DNA from: Lachnoclostridium sp. UBA7122
GTDB taxonomy: Bacteria; Bacillota; Clostridia; Lachnospirales; Lachnospiraceae
Direction: 5' to 3'
NCBI GenBank assembly: GCA_002493085.1
Contig: DKXQ01000144.1
Coordinates: 1-38,930 of the forward strand
Length of the DNA: 38,930 nucleotides
Part shown: positions 25,912 to 35,735 of the stretch, piece by piece
How positions within the stretch are numbered: the stretch's first letter is position 1
How the letters are laid out: every line of letters begins with the position of its first letter
Notes under the pieces: model-generated
Databases searched by the model: none
Seen by the model: the letters and a program-made list of their open reading frames with translations, nothing else
What the model was told of the DNA's origin: nothing
Translations under genes and position numbers: made by a program

Positions 25912-26391
25912 ATGAAAATAACAGTTCTTACAGTAGGAAAGATAAAAGAAAAATACTTTACAGATGCAGTACAGGAATACAGCAAACGTCTGGGCAGATA
26001 TTGTAAACTTGAAATAATAGAAACTGCTGATGAAAAAACACCCGATGGTGCCAGTGAACGTGAAAGCTGCCTGATACGCATAAAAGAAGGTGAAAGGCTT
26101 AAGAAATACATAAAGAATGACGCTTATGTAATTGCACTTGCAGTTAATGGAAAGCAGATATCATCAGAGGGATTTGCAGAGAAAATAAATAAACTTGGAA
26201 TAAACAGAACCAGCCATATTATTTTTATTATAGGAGGTTCAACTGGTCTTGACAGCAGTATCCTTGAAACTGCTGATGAAAAATTAAGCTTTTCCATAAT
26301 GACGTTTCCCCACCAGATGATGAGGGTTATACTGCTTGAGCAGATTTACAGGGCATACAGGATAATAAATGGAGAGCCATACCACAAGTAA
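25912..26391 (+). CDS. rlmH: 23S rRNA (pseudouridine1915-N3)-methyltransferase RlmH
   Basis: 159 residues, the standard size. It methylates pseudouridine 1915 in helix 69 of 23S rRNA within assembled ribosomes and has an alpha/beta-knot SPOUT fold. Visible family motifs are ITVLTVGKIKEKYF at the N terminus, FIIGGSTGLD in the knot, and MTFPHQMMRVILLEQIYRAYRI leading to the invariant C-terminal EPYHK. It starts three bases after the mazF stop. Confidence 0.97.
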   Translation: MKITVLTVGKIKEKYFTDAVQEYSKRLGRYCKLEIIETADEKTPDGASERESCLIRIKEGERLKKYIKNDAYVIALAVNGKQISSEGFAEKINKLGINRTSHIIFIIGGSTGLDSSILETADEKLSFSIMTFPHQMMRVILLEQIYRAYRIINGEPYHK

Positions 26392-26417
26392 ACCAGTGGT
26401 GTTAAAGTTACACTATA

Positions 26418-26446
26418 TTGCCATTGGATACCAGTTATGGTATAAT
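26418..26446 (+). promoter_or_regulatory. Promoter of the BspA-like gene
   Basis: TTGCCA (26418-26423), a 17-base spacer and perfect TATAAT (26441-26446) lie 33 bases upstream of the ATG at 26479, which also has AGGAGGGG. The gene is probably transcribed on its own. Confidence 0.7.
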
Positions 26447-26478
26447 AAACTAAATATAAATAGCAGGAGGGGAGCAAT

Positions 26479-28782
26479 ATGTCCAAAATATTTAAAATAT
26501 TAACTACAGTTGTCTTATCAATATCACTATTGATATCTTCCATGCCTTTTACAGCAGATGCGTCTAACGGTCTTAGAGGCGTAGAAGATTATATGTACAA
26601 GGGTACAGACGGGTCTATTACCTGGACTATAGACAGGAATGGCGTGCTTACGCTTTCAGGTAATGGTGACTATTCTAATGTTACATCTGAAACTGCATAT
26701 CCTGTGTGGCGCCAGTACCGCACTATGATAACGAGTGCAGTTATTGCAGTTACAAATATACGTTCTGCAAGAAAGATGTTTGCAGACCTGAATAATCTGG
26801 CAAGTGTTGATGTATCTTACTTTGATACAAGCCACCTTACAGATACAAGCCACATGTTTGATGGATGTAAATCACTGACAAGTGTTAATTTCAGATATAC
26901 TCCATTTACAAATGTACGTGATATGAGCTATATGTTTAATGGCTGTGAAGCCCTGGCAAACCTTGACCTGGAAAGCTGGAATACAAAAAGTGCAACAAAT
27001 ATGAGCTACATGTTTGCAGATTGTAAGAACCTGACTAATCTTGGAATGAGGTCTCTTAATACCTCCAGTGTAACAAATATGTCACATATGTTCTATAATT
27101 GTGAAAACCTTAATAATCTTAATATCAATGATAAAGGATATACAAACTTTAATACAGGCAATGTAACAGATATGAGTTATATGTTTGCTGGCTGTACACG
27201 TCTTATAGACTTTAACCAGTCAACTATACCAATTGAACTCAATACTGCAAAAGTTACAAATATGAAGGGCATGTTTGAAAACTGCAAAGCAGCAGTTATT
27301 GATGTATCAAAGTTTAGCACAAGCAATGTAACAGATATGAGCTTTATGTTTGCTGGCTGTGGCAGCCTCTATGCGAATACACTGAACAGTTTCAGGACTA
27401 ACCGTGTAACAACCATGAACAGCATGTTTAAAGAATGTAAAGCATATAACTTTATGGATTTGAGCAATTTTGAAACATCTAATGTAGTTGATATGGGTGA
27501 GATGTTTAGTAATTGTGAATGTGGTTTTATCAATATGGGCAAGTTTAATACAGCTTATGTTAAAAATATGTATGCAATGTTTAAAGGATGTACTTCATTA
27601 AATATAGATGTATCTAAATTTGTTACATCTAATGTAACAGATATGGGTGAAATGTTTACTGACTGTACAAATCTTAATGCTATTGACTTTAGCAGATTTA
27701 ATATGTCGTTAGTAAAGAGTACTTCTAAAATGTTTAGCGGATGTACAAGCCTGACATTCATTACAGCCCCTGCCAATATGCCAATAACTATTGATTTGCC
27801 AGTAACAGCTGGTTATCCATGGTACGACAAGGATAGAAAAGAATGTAGTGTAATGTCTGCTAATACTCCAACTACTGTGACTTATGTCAGGAATTCAGCA
27901 CCAACTGCACCAGATACATCTTTAAATATGACATTGCCAAGTCCTACACCAAAAGTAATGCCATCAGTGCCACCAGCACCAACAATTACACCAAGACCAT
28001 CTTCAACACCAGTACCAACAATTACACCAAGGCCATCCTCAACACCAGTACCAGCAATTACACCAGGACCATCCTCAACACCAGCGTCAACAGTTACACC
28101 AGGCTCATCTTCAACACCAAAGCCAAGCAGGACACCAAGGCCAAGCAGGACACCAAAGCCAAGTGCTTCAGCAACAGCTGCAGCTTCAGCAAGCCCAGCT
28201 TCATCAGCTTCAGCTCCAGCAAGCCCGGCTCCGTCAGCAACGGCTGCAGTTTCAGCAAGCCCGGCTCCATCAGGAAGTACATCTTCTTTAAAAGGCAGCA
28301 CATGGGATATTGGAAAAGCAAGTTATATTGTTACTGAAGACACTGATGAATTAAAAACTGTAGAATATTCTTATCCATTATATAATACAGTAAAAGTACA
28401 GATACCTAATACTATCCAGATAGAGGGTGAATTATATAAAGTTACATCTGTTGCTGAAAATGCATTTTTCCAGAATAATAATATTGCCAAAGTAACAATA
28501 GGCAGAAATGTAGAATCTATTGGAGCAAACGCATTTAGCCAGTGTAAACTGCTGCAGGAAGTTGAAATGGGAAACAGGCTGGCAAACATAGGTGAAAAGT
28601 GCTTCTACCAGTCAAAGAGGTTAAGGAAGATAACAATAAAATCAAAAATTTTAAGTTCCGTTGGCCTGCAGGCATTTTCAGGAAATGCCTCTAATGCAGT
28701 GATAAATGCCCCAAAAGGCAGATTAAAGAAATATAAGAAAATGATAGGCAAAAATTATAAATACAAAAAAATACAGCAGTAA
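26479..28782 (+). CDS. Secreted BspA-like leucine-rich-repeat surface protein
   Basis: 767 residues with a signal peptide: basic MSKIFK, a hydrophobic core and a likely cut after TADA, about residue 29. From about 85 to 440 there are about 13 BspA/DUF285 repeats of about 20-30 residues, each centred on MSYMFAGC-like cores with preceding TSNVTDM segments. A Pro/Ser/Thr/Ala-rich linker follows (about 485-605), then an LRR_5-type C-terminal domain (VTSVAENAFFQNNNI, VESIGANAFSQC, LANIGEKCF). No LPXTG sortase signal or C-terminal membrane anchor is present; the basic tail (KKYKKMIGKNYKYKK) could bind the wall electrostatically. BspA proteins are known adhesins in oral and gut bacteria; the ligand here is unknown. 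Confidence 0.85.
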   Translation: MSKIFKILTTVVLSISLLISSMPFTADASNGLRGVEDYMYKGTDGSITWTIDRNGVLTLSGNGDYSNVTSETAYPVWRQYRTMITSAVIAVTNIRSARKMFADLNNLASVDVSYFDTSHLTDTSHMFDGCKSLTSVNFRYTPFTNVRDMSYMFNGCEALANLDLESWNTKSATNMSYMFADCKNLTNLGMRSLNTSSVTNMSHMFYNCENLNNLNINDKGYTNFNTGNVTDMSYMFAGCTRLIDFNQSTIPIELNTAKVTNMKGMFENCKAAVIDVSKFSTSNVTDMSFMFAGCGSLYANTLNSFRTNRVTTMNSMFKECKAYNFMDLSNFETSNVVDMGEMFSNCECGFINMGKFNTAYVKNMYAMFKGCTSLNIDVSKFVTSNVTDMGEMFTDCTNLNAIDFSRFNMSLVKSTSKMFSGCTSLTFITAPANMPITIDLPVTAGYPWYDKDRKECSVMSANTPTTVTYVRNSAPTAPDTSLNMTLPSPTPKVMPSVPPAPTITPRPSSTPVPTITPRPSSTPVPAITPGPSSTPASTVTPGSSSTPKPSRTPRPSRTPKPSASATAAASASPASSASAPASPAPSATAAVSASPAPSGSTSSLKGSTWDIGKASYIVTEDTDELKTVEYSYPLYNTVKVQIPNTIQIEGELYKVTSVAENAFFQNNNIAKVTIGRNVESIGANAFSQCKLLQEVEMGNRLANIGEKCFYQSKRLRKITIKSKILSSVGLQAFSGNASNAVINAPKGRLKKYKKMIGKNYKYKKIQQ
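27979..28158 (+). repeat. In-frame tandem repeats coding the Pro/Thr/Ser linker
   Basis: Four 36-base units at 27979-28122, each coding about 12 residues around TITPRPSSTPV, are followed by two 18-base units at 28123-28158 (PSRTPR/PSRTPK). Units differ by a few substitutions. A further Ala/Ser/Pro-rich imperfect repeat continues to about 28280. Repeat-number change would alter linker length without breaking the frame. Confidence 0.85.
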
Positions 28783-28794
28783 GTAAAAAACTAC

Positions 28795-28823
28795 TTGACA
28801 TTATCTAGGTGTAAGTATATTAT
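28795..28823 (+). promoter_or_regulatory. Promoter of the Wadjet operon
   Basis: A perfect TTGACA (28795-28800), a 17-base spacer and TATTAT (28818-28823) predict initiation near 28830 and a leader of about 114 bases before jetA. Confidence 0.7.
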
Positions 28824-28831
28824 TATACTGT

Positions 28832-28859
28832 TAGTAGGGAAAACCTGCTACCCTTTTTT
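28832..28859 (+). terminator. Small hairpin and T tract at the start of the jet leader
   Basis: TAGTAGG (28832-28838) pairs with CCTGCTA (28844-28850), with one T-G pair and loop GAAAA. CCC and six T follow. It lies at the predicted 5' end of the jet transcript, so it may be an attenuator, a 5'-end stabiliser, or the end of read-through from the BspA-like gene. Confidence 0.4.
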
Positions 28860-28872
28860 CAATTCATACCTA

Positions 28873-28905
28873 GGCATCCTGTACCCGCAGGATGCCAATT
28901 TTATT
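28873..28905 (+). terminator. Second hairpin in the jet leader, terminator-like
   Basis: GGCATCCTG (28873-28881) pairs exactly with CAGGATGCC (28888-28896) around TACCCG, followed by AATTTTATT. The weak T tract makes termination plausible but not certain. Confidence 0.5.
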
Positions 28906-28943
28906 GTAGGCAGGGCCAGCCAGTATGATACAGGAGGAGACTT

Positions 28944-30416
28944 ATGATTATAACAGAAAAACTGTTAAAGCCGTTAAAAGAAGCCAGTTATCTTAATGTA
29001 GATAATACAGACAGATACCGGCCAATTTTACGGCTTTTTTATCTGAACTATGAAAAACTTAAATACTGGATGTATTTAGAAGAAATTTATGAGGAACTTA
29101 CAGAAGATGATTATTTTATGGAGTATACTATTGAGCAATGCCAGCAGGACCTGGCTGCCCTTGTCTCATGGGGCAACTTAAATACTATACAGGACACAGG
29201 CAAAGTAACAACACTTGAAGAATTTAAGAATAAGAAATTCAGGTACCAGCTTTCAGCATATGCCGTAGAAATTGAAAGAATGGTTATCCGGCTGGAAAAC
29301 CTTTTTGTAGAAAGCAATGTATTAGAACCAAGCCTTTTAGGGCGTATACGTTATAATATAATACAGTTAGACAATATTTTAAAAGAACCAGAGGAAAAGA
29401 TATATAGCTGGTGGCGTGACCTGAATAGTGATTTTATCCGTCTTAACCAGAATTACCAGGATTATATGAGAACACTTAACAGCGTAAAAGCAGAAGAAAT
29501 GATGAAGACAAGGGAATTTCTTGCATTTAAAGACAATCTTATAGAATATTTGAGGAGTTTTGTCAAAAGTCTTCAGCAAAATGTTGATATAATTGGATAT
29601 TATATCAAAAAATCTACAGATGAAAATATCAGCAATATCTTAAATATAATATTATCATATGAGATGTCAAATCCGAATATGGATGCAGAACCAGATGAAA
29701 AACTTATAAAAGAATGTCTGATAGGGAAGTGGGACAGTATTGAAGAATGGTTTGTAGGCAAAAATGGCAAAGAAGCAGAAGCAGGAAAGGTTTTTGATAT
29801 TACTAATGATATTATAAGAAAAATTACACGTTATGCAACAAGAATCAGTGAAATGTCCAATGCAGGGGCAAACAGGCGTGAAGAATACTATAAAGTTGCG
29901 CAGATGTTTAATAAATGCAGCACTATAAATGAAGCACACAGGCTTTCTGCAAGTGTATTTGGAGTCTGCAGCACACTGCATTTAAAAGGGGCGATAGAGA
30001 GAGAAACAGAAAGTATAAACAGTGGTGTATATGAAGAAAAGCCATATATAGCAGAAATTACTCCAAGAATCCGTACATACAGGGATAAAGCAAGAAGGAC
30101 AGGAATCATCGACAGGACAAAGGAAAAAGAAGCTGCAAAGCGGGCTGCTATTGAAAGAATTGAAAAAGAAAAAGAACTGCTGGACAGTTATATAAAAGAT
30201 AACAGGCTGGATTTTGCAAATCTTCCAGTCTTAGAGCCTTATGCCAGGAATATCTTTCTGACATGGCTTTCAAAAGCATTAGAAAGAAAGGACAGACGTT
30301 CTAAAACAGAAGATGGACGGACGTATTATATTGAAGAAAGAACAGGCAGTATGTGTGTTGTAGAATGTACAGACGGGGCATTTACAATGCCGGAATATAC
30401 CATATGTTTTGAATAG
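28944..30416 (+). CDS. jetA: Wadjet type II subunit JetA (TIGR02677 family, kleisin-like)
   Basis: 490 residues; AGGAGGAG precedes the ATG. The protein is mainly helical and charged, with an N-terminal winged-helix-like region (RPILRLFYLNYEKLKYWMYLEEIYEEL) and the segment LVSWGNLNTIQDTGKVTTLEEF near residue 75, typical of TIGR02677. In Wadjet, JetA is the kleisin that bridges the JetC SMC heads. The complex extrudes DNA loops and cuts small circular plasmids. The gene order jetA-jetB-jetC-jetD and the family identities downstream make the call firm. jetB begins 16 bases later. Confidence 0.88.
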   Translation: MIITEKLLKPLKEASYLNVDNTDRYRPILRLFYLNYEKLKYWMYLEEIYEELTEDDYFMEYTIEQCQQDLAALVSWGNLNTIQDTGKVTTLEEFKNKKFRYQLSAYAVEIERMVIRLENLFVESNVLEPSLLGRIRYNIIQLDNILKEPEEKIYSWWRDLNSDFIRLNQNYQDYMRTLNSVKAEEMMKTREFLAFKDNLIEYLRSFVKSLQQNVDIIGYYIKKSTDENISNILNIILSYEMSNPNMDAEPDEKLIKECLIGKWDSIEEWFVGKNGKEAEAGKVFDITNDIIRKITRYATRISEMSNAGANRREEYYKVAQMFNKCSTINEAHRLSASVFGVCSTLHLKGAIERETESINSGVYEEKPYIAEITPRIRTYRDKARRTGIIDRTKEKEAAKRAAIERIEKEKELLDSYIKDNRLDFANLPVLEPYARNIFLTWLSKALERKDRRSKTEDGRTYYIEERTGSMCVVECTDGAFTMPEYTICFE

Positions 30417-30432
30417 TTAAGGATGAAATTTA

Positions 30433-31584
30433 ATGAATGCATTAGAAATATTGTTTAGTAAACGTTATATTATAAAAGACAGAGAAAAAGAACTGTACTA
30501 CCAGATAAAAGATGAAGCAGGAAAATATAAAGCTTTTTTAAGTGAAAAATTAGGATATCATATTATTGTAACCCCATATCTTATAAAACTTGAAAAGACT
30601 ATGACAAAACCTGAAAACTGGATGGGAATACTGGAATTTAAAGAAAAGACAGAATATATATTTCTATGTCTTGTCCTTATGTTCCTTGAAGATAAAGAGC
30701 CAGAAGAGCAGTTTGTACTGTCAGATTTGACAGAATATGTACAAAGCCAGTGGCAGGAAGAAAAAATTGACTGGACTATTTACCACAACCGCAGGTGTTT
30801 TGTTAAAGTGTTGAAATTCTGTGCAGAGAACTGGATATTAAAAATAGACGACGGCAATGAAGAAAACTTTTCAAAAGATGGCAGTACAGAAGTACTTTAT
30901 GAAAACACAGGTGTATCCAGATATTTTATGAGAAATTTTACAGTTGATATTTCAGGTTTTTCAGAGCTATCAGACTTTGAGAGTGAAGAATGGATTGGAA
31001 TGGATGAAGACAGGGGCATTATCCGCAGACAAAGGGTTTACCGCAAATTGTTCATGACTATGGGAATGTACAGGACACAAGAGACAGAAGAAGACTTTAA
31101 GTATATAAAAAAATATAAGCATATAATACAAAACGATTTATCTGGTCTTATTGACTGTGACCTTCATGTGCATAAAAACAGTGCATTTCTTGTATTAAAA
31201 GAGGACTGCAGGATGGGAAGGTGTTTTCCAGAAGAAAATACACTTTCAGATGTTGCACTTTTGTGCAGCACCCTTATACATGAAATGCTTGACAGTGGAG
31301 AAATAACCTGCTCTATAGATGAGAAAATCACTATGCCGGCACAGCAGTTTGAAAAACTGCTTGAAACTTGCAAAGAAACTTATCAGGCAGGTTTTCCAAA
31401 AAAGTACAGGGAAATGACAATACGTGAATTTGCATCTGCTGTAAGCCAGTATATGGAAGAAATGGAACTTATAGAAGCAGATAGTACAGATGTAATAATT
31501 AAACCAGCACTTGGCAAAATATCAGGTGTTTATCCAAAAGACTTTGCTACAAAGACAGGCAGAAATGGAGGAAAGGATGAATAA
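30433..31584 (+). CDS. jetB: Wadjet type II subunit JetB (TIGR02678 family, KITE-like)
   Basis: 383 residues; AAGGA lies about ten bases before the ATG. TIGR02678/DUF2398 proteins form the KITE subunit of the Wadjet SMC complex, with tandem winged helices. Matching segments are the early ALEILFSKRYIIKDREKELYYQI, TEYVQSQWQEEKIDWTIYHNRRCFVKVLKF and the later RRQRVYRKLFMTMG. The last part carries MTIREFASAVSQYMEEMELIE. Its end overlaps jetC by eight bases, consistent with a stoichiometric complex made from one message. Confidence 0.88.
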   Translation: MNALEILFSKRYIIKDREKELYYQIKDEAGKYKAFLSEKLGYHIIVTPYLIKLEKTMTKPENWMGILEFKEKTEYIFLCLVLMFLEDKEPEEQFVLSDLTEYVQSQWQEEKIDWTIYHNRRCFVKVLKFCAENWILKIDDGNEENFSKDGSTEVLYENTGVSRYFMRNFTVDISGFSELSDFESEEWIGMDEDRGIIRRQRVYRKLFMTMGMYRTQETEEDFKYIKKYKHIIQNDLSGLIDCDLHVHKNSAFLVLKEDCRMGRCFPEENTLSDVALLCSTLIHEMLDSGEITCSIDEKITMPAQQFEKLLETCKETYQAGFPKKYREMTIREFASAVSQYMEEMELIEADSTDVIIKPALGKISGVYPKDFATKTGRNGGKDE

Positions 31585-34500
31585 CAGCAACTGGATTATT
31601 AATAAAGTTGGATTAATTGATTTCTGGTATTATGACCAGCAGGAATTTACTTTTCTGGACGGGAGGATGCTTCTGCGTGGCTCTAACGGTTCTGGGAAAT
31701 CAGTAACTATGCAAAGTTTTATACCACTTTTATTAGATGGCAATATGCGCCCTGAGCGCCTTGACCCATTTGGTTCAAGGGCAAGAAAAATGGAAAATTA
31801 CCTGTTAGATGAAGATGATACAAGAGAAGAACGCACAGGATACCTTTATATGGAATTTAAGCGTACAGAATCAGATACATATACAACAGTTGGAATTGGG
31901 ATGCGTGCACGAAAAAATAAAAAACTTGAAACATGGTATTTCTGTATTACAGATGGCAGAAGGATTGGCAGTGATTTTTTACTATATAAAGACGTGCAGC
32001 ATAAAATTGCATACTCTAAACTGGAATTGCGCAACAGGATTGGCAGCGGCGGCAGGGTAATGGATACACAGGGAGAATACGCAAGCTGCGTCAATTCTTT
32101 AATATTTGGTTTTGAAACAGTGGAAGAGTATAAAGAAATGCTTGACCTGTTAATACAGCTCCGTACACCAAAGCTTTCAAAAGATTTCAAACCATCAGTT
32201 ATCAATGACATATTAAGTAAATCCCTGCAGACATTATCAGAAGATGATTTAAGACCAATGTCAGAAGCTATTGAAAACATGGATACAACTAAAACAAATC
32301 TTGACAATCTCTCAGAAAGCATTAAAGCTGCAAAGCAGATTGAAAAAGTCTATGACCAGTACAATAAGGCTGTCCTGCTTGAGAAAGCACAGTTATATTT
32401 AGAAGCAGTCAATAAATATGATAAACAGGAAAAAGAAATTGGACTTTTATCAGATGAAATTTCCCAAAATGAAAAAGAATTAAAAGATGAGAATGAACAT
32501 TATGCTGCTTTAAAACAGGAATATGAAATTCTGGAAGAAGAACGCAATTCATTAAGTGATAGTGATGCAACACGTTTAAAAGCAGAAGAAACTAAAATTG
32601 TATCCCAGATAGCAGAATATGAAACAGAAATAAAGAACTATGAAAAACGCTCTGACAAAAAAAGAGAAGAATGTATTGAGACAGAAAACAGAATTAAATC
32701 ACAAGCAGATGAAAATGAGGCTGTCTGGCAGGATATTGAAAATACACTTATAAATATGGAAGAAGCAATAGAAAATATTCCTTTTGACGAAGCATACTTT
32801 TTTATGGAAGAAATAAAGAATAATAAAGAAGCAAAATGCAATTTTCCTTCACATATAAAAATGCTGGACAAGTATACACAGAAAGTTGAAAATGGATACA
32901 GTATATTAAGACAAGAGGAAGAAGCAAAAAGGCGTTGCGATGAAGCTTTAAAAGAACTGGACTTAAAAAAAGAAGAGCGTGAAAAAGCAGAACGTGAATG
33001 GCGGCAGTATGAGCGGCAGCTTATTGAACAGAAAAATGAATTTACAGAAGCTATTTATATATGGGAACGCAGTAATACAGAACTTAGCATAGATCCAGTA
33101 CAAATGCATAAAATCGCAGGATTTATCGACAATTACCAGTATGGAATGGATTATTCAAAAGTAAAATCAATACTGCGTGACCAGAAAAATGCATCTGAAG
33201 ATAACCTTTATATACAGGAAAGAAAACTGCTGCAAAAAAAAGAGCCTTTGGATGCCCAGCTGAAAGAAACTGTACAAGAACTTAAGACATGGGAGCAGAG
33301 CAGGGAACCAGAACCAGCAAGAAGCCCAGAAGTAGTAAAAAACAGGCAGAAGCTTGATGAAATGCACATTGCTTATAAACCATTTTATAAAACTGTGGAC
33401 TTTGCAGATAACCTAAGCAGCGAAGAGGCAGGCAGGCTAGAAGCAGCGCTTTTAAATATGGGTATCCTCGATGCATTAATTGTTGACACCAAAGACAGGG
33501 AAAAAATATTTGCACTTGACGGAGAATTGTGTGATAAATATCTTTTTGGTGATGCAGGGCATATAGAACAGAATATAACAGAAGTCCTTCAGGTTTATAA
33601 TACAGATGGTGATATGCTGCTTTACCAGAACGTGTCTGGTATTCTGGCAGGAATTGGCTATAATAGCAGTTATTGCAGTAGTAATGGCAATGGCCAGGAA
33701 ACATATACCAGCCTGTCAGGACATTACCATATAGGGATTGTGGAAGGAACATCCAGCACAAATTATAAGGCAAAATTTATAGGAACTGCTGCAAGAGAGC
33801 GTTACCGCCTGGAAAAAATAGAAGAACTTAAAGAACAGGTTTTGGATTTAGAAAAACAGACAGAAGAACTTGAAAAATGCATTTTGGATATTAAAGCAAA
33901 ACAGCGCATATTGTCTGAAGAGTTGGAGAAATTTCCAGACGAAGAAGACCTTAAAATTGCTGCTAAAGATTTGTGGGACAGCAATAACCGCTTTGAAAAG
34001 ACGAAAAGTTTAGCAGAACAATACAGGGAAAGGCTTGAAAAAGAACAGGAAAAATTAAAAGAAATACGGATTAAAGTACAGGAGACCTGTGCTGGCACAC
34101 ATCTTGCAAACCGTCTGGATATTTTTGAAAGTGCATTAAGCGGGCTTAGAAAATACAGGCATTACATACAGGAAGCAGGCATATTTTATAATAGCTACTG
34201 GTCAGGTACAGGCATGATTAAAACACTGCAGGACAGTCTGCAGGGACTGTTAGAAGACAGGGACGAAATCTTATATGCGCTTAACCAGCAGAACCAGCGT
34301 AAAACCCGCCTGCTTGCAGAATTAAAATCAGTCAGGAAGCAGCTTGGGCTTACAAACTATGATGAAATAAAAGAGCGGCTTGATAAATGTGTAAAGCGTC
34401 TTGACGAGATACCAGTGGAACGTGATAACACAGCTTCACGTATTGGCTTTCTGAACAATGCAGTTGAAAGCGGCAAAGAAAAGAGAGATAAACAATTAGA

Positions 34501-35698
34501 ACAGCTTAAGACATCAAAGCAGATAAAAGATGCCAGGGCAAAAGTCTTTTTAACTGAACATGCACTTGGATATATAGTGCCAGATAAAAATCCAGATGAA
34601 GATGCGGAAACTAAAGCAAAGAATATATGTGGCCTGGCAGGACGCCAGAATATAAAACCACAGCTTAGTTTATTAGCAGACCTGCAGGCAGTATTCCATG
34701 AAAAGAAAGGCTTTCTTACTGACTATAACTTAACTACATGCAGCATTTTTACAGACCAGAAAATATTTACTGGTGATGGCACAGAGGTGGATATTTTAAC
34801 CCTTGGCATCTATATGGAGCGCATGGATATCAAAACGAATTACAAAGGAGTCCCGCTTCCATTTAAAGAATTAATCACAAAACTCCAGCAGGACCTTAAA
34901 GACCTTGGAAGGCTTTTAAGTGAAAACGACAGAGAGCTTTTTGAAAATATCCTGTCTAATACAATTGTTAAAAAAATCAGGGCAAAAATTTACGAAAGCC
35001 AGCGATGGGTTAAAAAAATGAATGACCTTATGGAATCAATGCAGACTTCAAGCGGGCTAAAGCTAAGCCTTAAATGGATTAGCAAAAAGTCAGAAAAAGA
35101 AGGGCAGCTTGATACAAAAGACCTTGTAGAACTTTTGCAAAGTGATAAAGAAATACTTAATGATGAAGATGTAGAAAGAATGGCATCACACTTCCGCTCC
35201 AAAATTACAGAGGCCAGAAAAATGCTCGAAGATACAGACAGCATACTGTCATTCCATATGATTATGAAAGACATACTTGACTACCGCCAGTGGTTTGAAT
35301 TCCGGCTGTATTCCCAGAAAACAGGAGAGAAAAAGAGAGAACTAACTGACAGGATTTTCTTTACTTTCAGCGGTGGTGAAAAAGCAATGTCAATGTATGT
35401 GCCGCTATTTTCTGCTGTAGTTGCAAAATACGCAGGTGCAGATAAAGATGCACCAATGCTTATATCACTTGACGAAGCCTTTGCAGGTGTTGACGAAATG
35501 AACATTAAAGATATGTTCAGGCTTATGGTAAGCCTTGACCTTAACTTTATGATTAATTCACAGGTACTGTGGGGAGATTATGAAACAGTTCCACAACTTG
35601 CAATATACCAGCTTGTCCGTCCTGAAAATGCAAAATATGTAACTGTCATACCATATATCTGGAATGGCAAGACACGGACTCTTGCAGATAAAACCTGA
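31577..35698 (+). CDS. jetC: Wadjet type II subunit JetC (TIGR02680 family, SMC/MukB-like ATPase)
   Basis: 1373 residues from the ATG five bases after GGAGG; the frame is open to 31511, but that would lie deep inside jetB. The N-terminal head carries Walker A GSNGSGKS (35-42). The C-terminal head has the ABC signature SGGEK (from S1265) and Walker B LISLDEAF (D1299, E1300) with a following D-loop. Between them are long charged coiled coils (about 270-570 and 750-1150) broken by a globular segment near 640-740 that includes SLSGHYHIGIVEGTSS, probably the hinge. This is the loop-extruding motor of the anti-plasmid complex. It is intact by every motif visible. Confidence 0.95.
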   Translation: MNNSNWIINKVGLIDFWYYDQQEFTFLDGRMLLRGSNGSGKSVTMQSFIPLLLDGNMRPERLDPFGSRARKMENYLLDEDDTREERTGYLYMEFKRTESDTYTTVGIGMRARKNKKLETWYFCITDGRRIGSDFLLYKDVQHKIAYSKLELRNRIGSGGRVMDTQGEYASCVNSLIFGFETVEEYKEMLDLLIQLRTPKLSKDFKPSVINDILSKSLQTLSEDDLRPMSEAIENMDTTKTNLDNLSESIKAAKQIEKVYDQYNKAVLLEKAQLYLEAVNKYDKQEKEIGLLSDEISQNEKELKDENEHYAALKQEYEILEEERNSLSDSDATRLKAEETKIVSQIAEYETEIKNYEKRSDKKREECIETENRIKSQADENEAVWQDIENTLINMEEAIENIPFDEAYFFMEEIKNNKEAKCNFPSHIKMLDKYTQKVENGYSILRQEEEAKRRCDEALKELDLKKEEREKAEREWRQYERQLIEQKNEFTEAIYIWERSNTELSIDPVQMHKIAGFIDNYQYGMDYSKVKSILRDQKNASEDNLYIQERKLLQKKEPLDAQLKETVQELKTWEQSREPEPARSPEVVKNRQKLDEMHIAYKPFYKTVDFADNLSSEEAGRLEAALLNMGILDALIVDTKDREKIFALDGELCDKYLFGDAGHIEQNITEVLQVYNTDGDMLLYQNVSGILAGIGYNSSYCSSNGNGQETYTSLSGHYHIGIVEGTSSTNYKAKFIGTAARERYRLEKIEELKEQVLDLEKQTEELEKCILDIKAKQRILSEELEKFPDEEDLKIAAKDLWDSNNRFEKTKSLAEQYRERLEKEQEKLKEIRIKVQETCAGTHLANRLDIFESALSGLRKYRHYIQEAGIFYNSYWSGTGMIKTLQDSLQGLLEDRDEILYALNQQNQRKTRLLAELKSVRKQLGLTNYDEIKERLDKCVKRLDEIPVERDNTASRIGFLNNAVESGKEKRDKQLEQLKTSKQIKDARAKVFLTEHALGYIVPDKNPDEDAETKAKNICGLAGRQNIKPQLSLLADLQAVFHEKKGFLTDYNLTTCSIFTDQKIFTGDGTEVDILTLGIYMERMDIKTNYKGVPLPFKELITKLQQDLKDLGRLLSENDRELFENILSNTIVKKIRAKIYESQRWVKKMNDLMESMQTSSGLKLSLKWISKKSEKEGQLDTKDLVELLQSDKEILNDEDVERMASHFRSKITEARKMLEDTDSILSFHMIMKDILDYRQWFEFRLYSQKTGEKKRELTDRIFFTFSGGEKAMSMYVPLFSAVVAKYAGADKDAPMLISLDEAFAGVDEMNIKDMFRLMVSLDLNFMINSQVLWGDYETVPQLAIYQLVRPENAKYVTVIPYIWNGKTRTLADKT

Positions 35699-35735
35699 TA
35701 TTTCAAATGCCAAAGATGACAGAATGGAGGAGCAG

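Noticed and set aside
25377..26111. 244-residue minus-strand open frame opposite mazF and rlmH
   Set aside because: It covers two well-conserved genes; its Ser/Ile/Leu-rich translation shows no family features. It does not supply the missing antitoxin.
27979..28158. Regular 36-base repeats resembling a CRISPR array
   Set aside because: Repeats are directly abutting with no spacers, stay in frame and code a Pro/Thr/Ser linker.
28805..28873. CTAGGT (28805-28810) and ACCTAG (28868-28873) inverted pair around the jet promoter
   Set aside because: Only 6 bp, and the left arm is in the promoter spacer, so it cannot pair in RNA; an operator is possible but the match is too short to claim.
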